From contig JBBQFD010000024.1 of NCBI GenBank assembly GCA_038321575.1, positions 1 through 9,639 of the forward strand: 9,639 nt of DNA, in the 5' to 3' direction. Shown here one piece after another: positions 7,326 to 9,639 of this stretch. Below the pieces are notes generated by a model, which saw only the letters and a list, made by a program, of their open reading frames with translations, did no database searches and was not told the DNA's origin. The number at the start of each line of letters is the position of its first letter. The stretch's first letter is position 1. The translations under genes and the position numbers were made by a program. The stretch is from JBBQFD01 sp038321575. GTDB lineage: Bacteria; Bacillota_I; Bacilli_A; RF39; UBA660.

Positions 7326-8586
7326 AGGAATTGATCTTTCTTTATATCATGATCAATTGGATAGTGGTTTAAATATATATGTTATTCCAATGCCTGAGAC
7401 GACCAATATTTATGCAACTTTCACAACTGACTATGGTTCGATGCACAATAGTTTTATTCCAATAAATGAAGATAAAATGATTGTTGTTAATGACGGTATT
7501 GCCCATTTTTTAGAACATAAACTTTTTGAACAAAAAAATGGATTAGACCCTTTTAGTTTTTATGCTCAAAAAGGCGCGCATGCTAATGCGGGTACTTCCA
7601 ATGATAAGACAACATATTTATTTTCTTGTCCAAACGATTTTGAAGAAAATATGAATTATTTATTGGATTTTGTGCAAACACCATATTTAACAGATGAGAA
7701 TGTTGAAAAAGAAAACGGTATTATTGCTGAAGAATTAAAAATGTATTTAGATAGTCCATTACATTGTCTGAATGATTTAAGTACTTTTAATAGTTTTAAT
7801 TTACATCCGATGAGAATTTCAATTGGTGGTACGGTTGAAAGCATTTACAAAATTACTAAAAGTGAATTACTAAAATGTTATGACACTTTCTATAATCCAT
7901 CAAATATGTTTGTTGTAGTAACGGGTAATGTAGATCCTGATTTAGTATTTAAAGTAGTTAGTGAAAATCAAGCTAAAAAAGACTATAAGAAAAACGAAGC
8001 AATTAAATTAAATGTAGTAGATGAACAAGATTCGGTTGCTAAGGAATATGAAGAAATTAAAATGGATGTTGTAGTTCCTAAAGTAGCAGTTAATTTTAAA
8101 TTGAATTACAGCCATTCCAAATTAGATTTAGAACATGTTTCACTATATTTAGATATTTGGTTTAGATCTAAATTTGGAGTTACATCTAAATTATTAGAAA
8201 CTTTAAAAAATAAAGATATTTTAACTAACCCAATTGGATTAAATGATTCAATAACTGATAAGCATATTTTATATATGGTAGATGGTGAAACTAATCAAAT
8301 TGATGAGTTTATAAAATGTATAAAAGATGAAGCTAAAGATTTATTGATAAGTAGTGAAGAATTAGAACGTAAGAAGAAAGTTATTATTAGTTCATTAATT
8401 AAGGCATCTGATGATATATATATAATGAATGAAAAAATAACTAGCGAATTAATAACATATAAAAAAGTTACATTAAATGATATTGAAATAATTAAAAGTT
8501 TAAATCTAAGTGATTTAAATGACTTAGTAAACAGTATCTCATTTGATAACATTAGTGTTGTAGTTGTAAAACCAATTAAAGAATAA
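7306..8586 (+). CDS. M16 family zinc peptidase, catalytic subunit (YmfH/YfmH-like)
   Basis: 426 residues from the ATG at 7306, matching Bacillus YmfH in size. The inverted zinc motif HFLEH is present (His67, Glu70, His71), with the third ligand probably Glu143 in GIIAEELKMY, seven residues after Glu136 as in the family. The downstream segment YDTFYNPSNMFVVVTGNVD is the standard end of an M16 catalytic domain. The C-terminal half lacks the Arg/Tyr pair found in the preceding gene product, so the two proteins complement each other, as in mitochondrial processing peptidase. An upstream Met at 7246 would add 20 residues but lies deep inside the previous gene, whereas AAGGAG at 7291-7296 sits 9 nt before 7306 and decides the start. 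There is no signal peptide, so it should be cytoplasmic. No terminator is seen after the stop; the next gene's -35 box begins immediately. Confidence 0.92.
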   Translation: MKKQLIKGIDLSLYHDQLDSGLNIYVIPMPETTNIYATFTTDYGSMHNSFIPINEDKMIVVNDGIAHFLEHKLFEQKNGLDPFSFYAQKGAHANAGTSNDKTTYLFSCPNDFEENMNYLLDFVQTPYLTDENVEKENGIIAEELKMYLDSPLHCLNDLSTFNSFNLHPMRISIGGTVESIYKITKSELLKCYDTFYNPSNMFVVVTGNVDPDLVFKVVSENQAKKDYKKNEAIKLNVVDEQDSVAKEYEEIKMDVVVPKVAVNFKLNYSHSKLDLEHVSLYLDIWFRSKFGVTSKLLETLKNKDILTNPIGLNDSITDKHILYMVDGETNQIDEFIKCIKDEAKDLLISSEELERKKKVIISSLIKASDDIYIMNEKITSELITYKKVTLNDIEIIKSLNLSDLNDLVNSISFDNISVVVVKPIKE

Positions 8587-8632
8587 TTGACATTAGGTAT
8601 AACTTGCATTAAAATGATGATAGTAGAGGTGG
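8587..8632 (+). promoter_or_regulatory. Near-consensus sigma-A promoter and ribosome site of the Ig-headed prepilin gene
   Basis: TTGACA (8587-8592, perfect -35), a 17-nt spacer and TAAAAT (8610-8615, five of six) make the best promoter in the window. It begins on the base after the TAA stop of the M16 gene. The predicted start is near 8622. AGAGGTGG (8625-8632) is the ribosome site for the ATG at 8636. Confidence 0.82.
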
Positions 8633-8635
8633 CAT

Positions 8636-9508
8636 ATGAAAAAAGGATTTACTCTGATTGAACTAATTTCAGTAATTGTTATTTTAGGCATACTCGCAAT
8701 AATTGCGGTGCCACTTGTCGAACAAGCATTGGTTAATATTAAAGACGATGCTTATGCTACTCAAATAACCAGTATTAGACAAGGTGCTCGTCAATGGGGA
8801 GCAAGCAATATCTATAATTTACCTGATCCAGGTAGTTATATTGATGTTACCTTAGAACAATTAAAATTAGCAGGTTTTGTAAATAGAACACTCGATAATC
8901 CTAAAACAAAAGAACCATTTGCAGATACCCTAGTGGTAAGAATTACTAATATAGGAACAACTAATAATGATAAATATCTTTATTCAGTTGACGGTGATGA
9001 TGGTGGCGAATTAGATCCAAATTCACCAATAATAACCCTGACTGGGGAATCACTAGTATATGTTAATTTAAATGCTAGTTATGTCGAACCAGGTTTCGTG
9101 GCAAAAAAGGGTAATGGAACAATAATTACGGGTAGTGTAACCTCAGTTATTACTAAAAACGGAACAGTAGTTGGTAGCGTTGCTACAAATGGATTGTTCT
9201 CATATTTAATTACATACAGTGTGGTTGACAGTGGATTTACAGTTAGAGCTATTCGTAATATTATTGTAAAAGATAATATTGCGCCAACGCTTACAATCCC
9301 AAGTGATGCAACGATTACAACGGCAATCACCACATACAATATTATGACAGGTGTAAGCGCTACTGATAATGATGGCAAAGTGGTAGTAATCACTACGCAA
9401 GGCAATTTAATATTAGGTGCTGTTGGTAATTACATTATTACTTATACTGCAACTGATACTACTGGTAATATAACGACTAAACAAAGAACTATTACAATCA
9501 CATATTAG
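8636..9508 (+). CDS. Type IV prepilin-like protein with two Ig-like (DUF5011-like) domains
   Basis: 290 residues. MKKGFTLIEL is a prepilin signal with cleavage expected after Gly4 and Glu at mature position 5; residues 5-32 are the hydrophobic pilin helix. About 33-118 is the pilin core (NLPDPGSY, VTLEQLKLAG, LDNPKT, YLYSVDG), aligning by eye with the LamG-headed prepilin upstream. After an acidic linker (DGDDGGELDPNSP) come two Ig-like repeats. Repeat 1 is about 131-213 (PIITLTGESLVYVNLNASYV, EPGF, then SYLITYSVVDSG). Repeat 2 is about 216-290 (APTLTIPSDATITT, then GNYIITYTATDTTGN). Both follow the DUF5011/HYR-like pattern of extracellular stalk or adhesive domains. The product is probably a minor pilin or pseudopilin displaying an elongated, adhesive or spacer head. 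No pilus assembly genes are next to it. The start is set by the strong ribosome site at 8625-8632. Confidence 0.88.
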   Translation: MKKGFTLIELISVIVILGILAIIAVPLVEQALVNIKDDAYATQITSIRQGARQWGASNIYNLPDPGSYIDVTLEQLKLAGFVNRTLDNPKTKEPFADTLVVRITNIGTTNNDKYLYSVDGDDGGELDPNSPIITLTGESLVYVNLNASYVEPGFVAKKGNGTIITGSVTSVITKNGTVVGSVATNGLFSYLITYSVVDSGFTVRAIRNIIVKDNIAPTLTIPSDATITTAITTYNIMTGVSATDNDGKVVVITTQGNLILGAVGNYIITYTATDTTGNITTKQRTITITY

Positions 9509-9551
9509 TTTTGTAATAAAGATAAAAAACATTTCATTTTTATATAAAATA

Positions 9552-9596
9552 TGATAAAATTATAATAGTAAAGTGTACTAATATGCGCTTAGGGGG
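9552..9596 (+). promoter_or_regulatory. Likely promoter, small hairpin and ribosome site of the next gene
   Basis: TG 9552-9553 with TAAAAT 9555-9560 gives an extended -10, and a second -10-like TATAAT overlaps downstream at 9561-9566. No clear -35 is seen. The leader to the ATG at 9603 is about 36 nt, longer than at the other genes here. It holds a possible 7-bp stem (9571-9577 with 9584-9590, two wobbles) directly before the ribosome site GGGGG (9592-9596). Confidence 0.5.
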
Positions 9597-9602
9597 AATA
9601 AT

Positions 9603-9639
9603 ATGAAACTTAATTTTAAAAAATGGTTAACTTCTGATG
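9603..9639 (+). CDS. Start of a gene cut by the window end
   Basis: Twelve codons are visible, MKLNFKKWLTSD, after a strong G-rich ribosome site. The start is basic, and no hydrophobic segment has begun by the window edge. That is too little to name a family; a membrane or secreted protein is possible because of the Lys-rich start, but this is a guess. Confidence 0.55.
   Translation, partial: MKLNFKKWLTSD

Noticed and set aside
8295..8609. Minus-strand open frame of 104 codons
   Set aside because: Antisense to the end of the zinc M16 gene and over the next promoter; low-complexity hydrophobic translation with no recognisable motif.
9079..9405. Minus-strand open frames inside the second prepilin gene
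   Set aside because: They mirror the Thr/Val/Ile-rich Ig repeats; no ribosome site or family features.
1398..9508. Competence (ComG) pseudopilin locus
   Set aside because: The prepilin signals fit, but the large LamG and Ig heads do not match small ComG pseudopilins, and no comGA/GB-like gene is present.
9522..9543. Possible terminator after the second prepilin gene
   Set aside because: The stem is entirely A-T (ATAAAAA with TTTTTAT) and followed by no clean T-run, so it could arise by chance in this AT-rich DNA.
1..9639. Mycoplasma-type code with TGA as Trp
   Set aside because: UvrA and the other conserved genes are full length with tryptophans as TGG, and no conserved frame is interrupted by TGA.

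Overview
This window comes from an AT-rich, Gram-positive-type bacterium, most likely a low-GC Bacillota/Bacilli-like lineage. The evidence is very A/T-rich codon use, Firmicutes-style paralogous M16 peptidase genes (YmfF/YmfH-like), strong purine-rich ribosome binding sites, and surface proteins of the kind common in uncultured gut Bacilli. The lineage call is inference. The standard bacterial code (table 11) fits: UvrA reads through at full length with its conserved tryptophans as TGG, and one gene ends in TGA. All genes lie on the + strand.

Layout. (1) 1-1023 is the 3' end of a gene for a surface protein with a Tyr-rich stretch, an Ig-like segment, a Glu/Lys/Pro-rich stalk and a C-terminal membrane anchor. 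(2) 1010-1357 overlaps it and encodes a small STAS protein resembling the anti-anti-sigma factor SpoIIAA, with the phospho-acceptor serine conserved. (3) 1398-2414 encodes a type IV prepilin-like protein with a LamG-like C-terminal head. (4) 2461-5271 is uvrA, alone between a promoter and a terminator-like hairpin. (5) 5337-8586 is a tight three-gene operon: deoD-type purine nucleoside phosphorylase, then an inactive and an active M16 peptidase homologue (YmfF/YmfH type). (6) 8636-9508 is a second prepilin-like gene with the same type of N-terminal stem but a head of two Ig-like (DUF5011-like) domains. (7) 9603-9639 is the start of one more gene, cut by the window end.

How the parts relate. 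Housekeeping genes (DNA repair, purine salvage, the peptidase pair) alternate with cell-surface genes. The two prepilins look like one modular design: a class III signal and hydrophobic helix, a short shared pilin core of about 115 residues, and an exchangeable head. A striking regulatory pattern links otherwise unrelated genes. Three intergenic regions carry the identical 10-mer ATGATATAAT (an extended -10), and in each exactly 21 nt separate the -10 box from the start codon. A fourth gene has a near-consensus TTGACA/TAAAAT promoter with 20 nt at the same place. This predicts uniform leaders of about 15 nt.

There is no CRISPR array, transposase, tRNA or rRNA that I can see. I find no clear wholly new multi-gene system. 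The most promising leads are the modular pilins, the lone STAS gene fused by overlap to a surface-protein gene, and the fixed promoter geometry.
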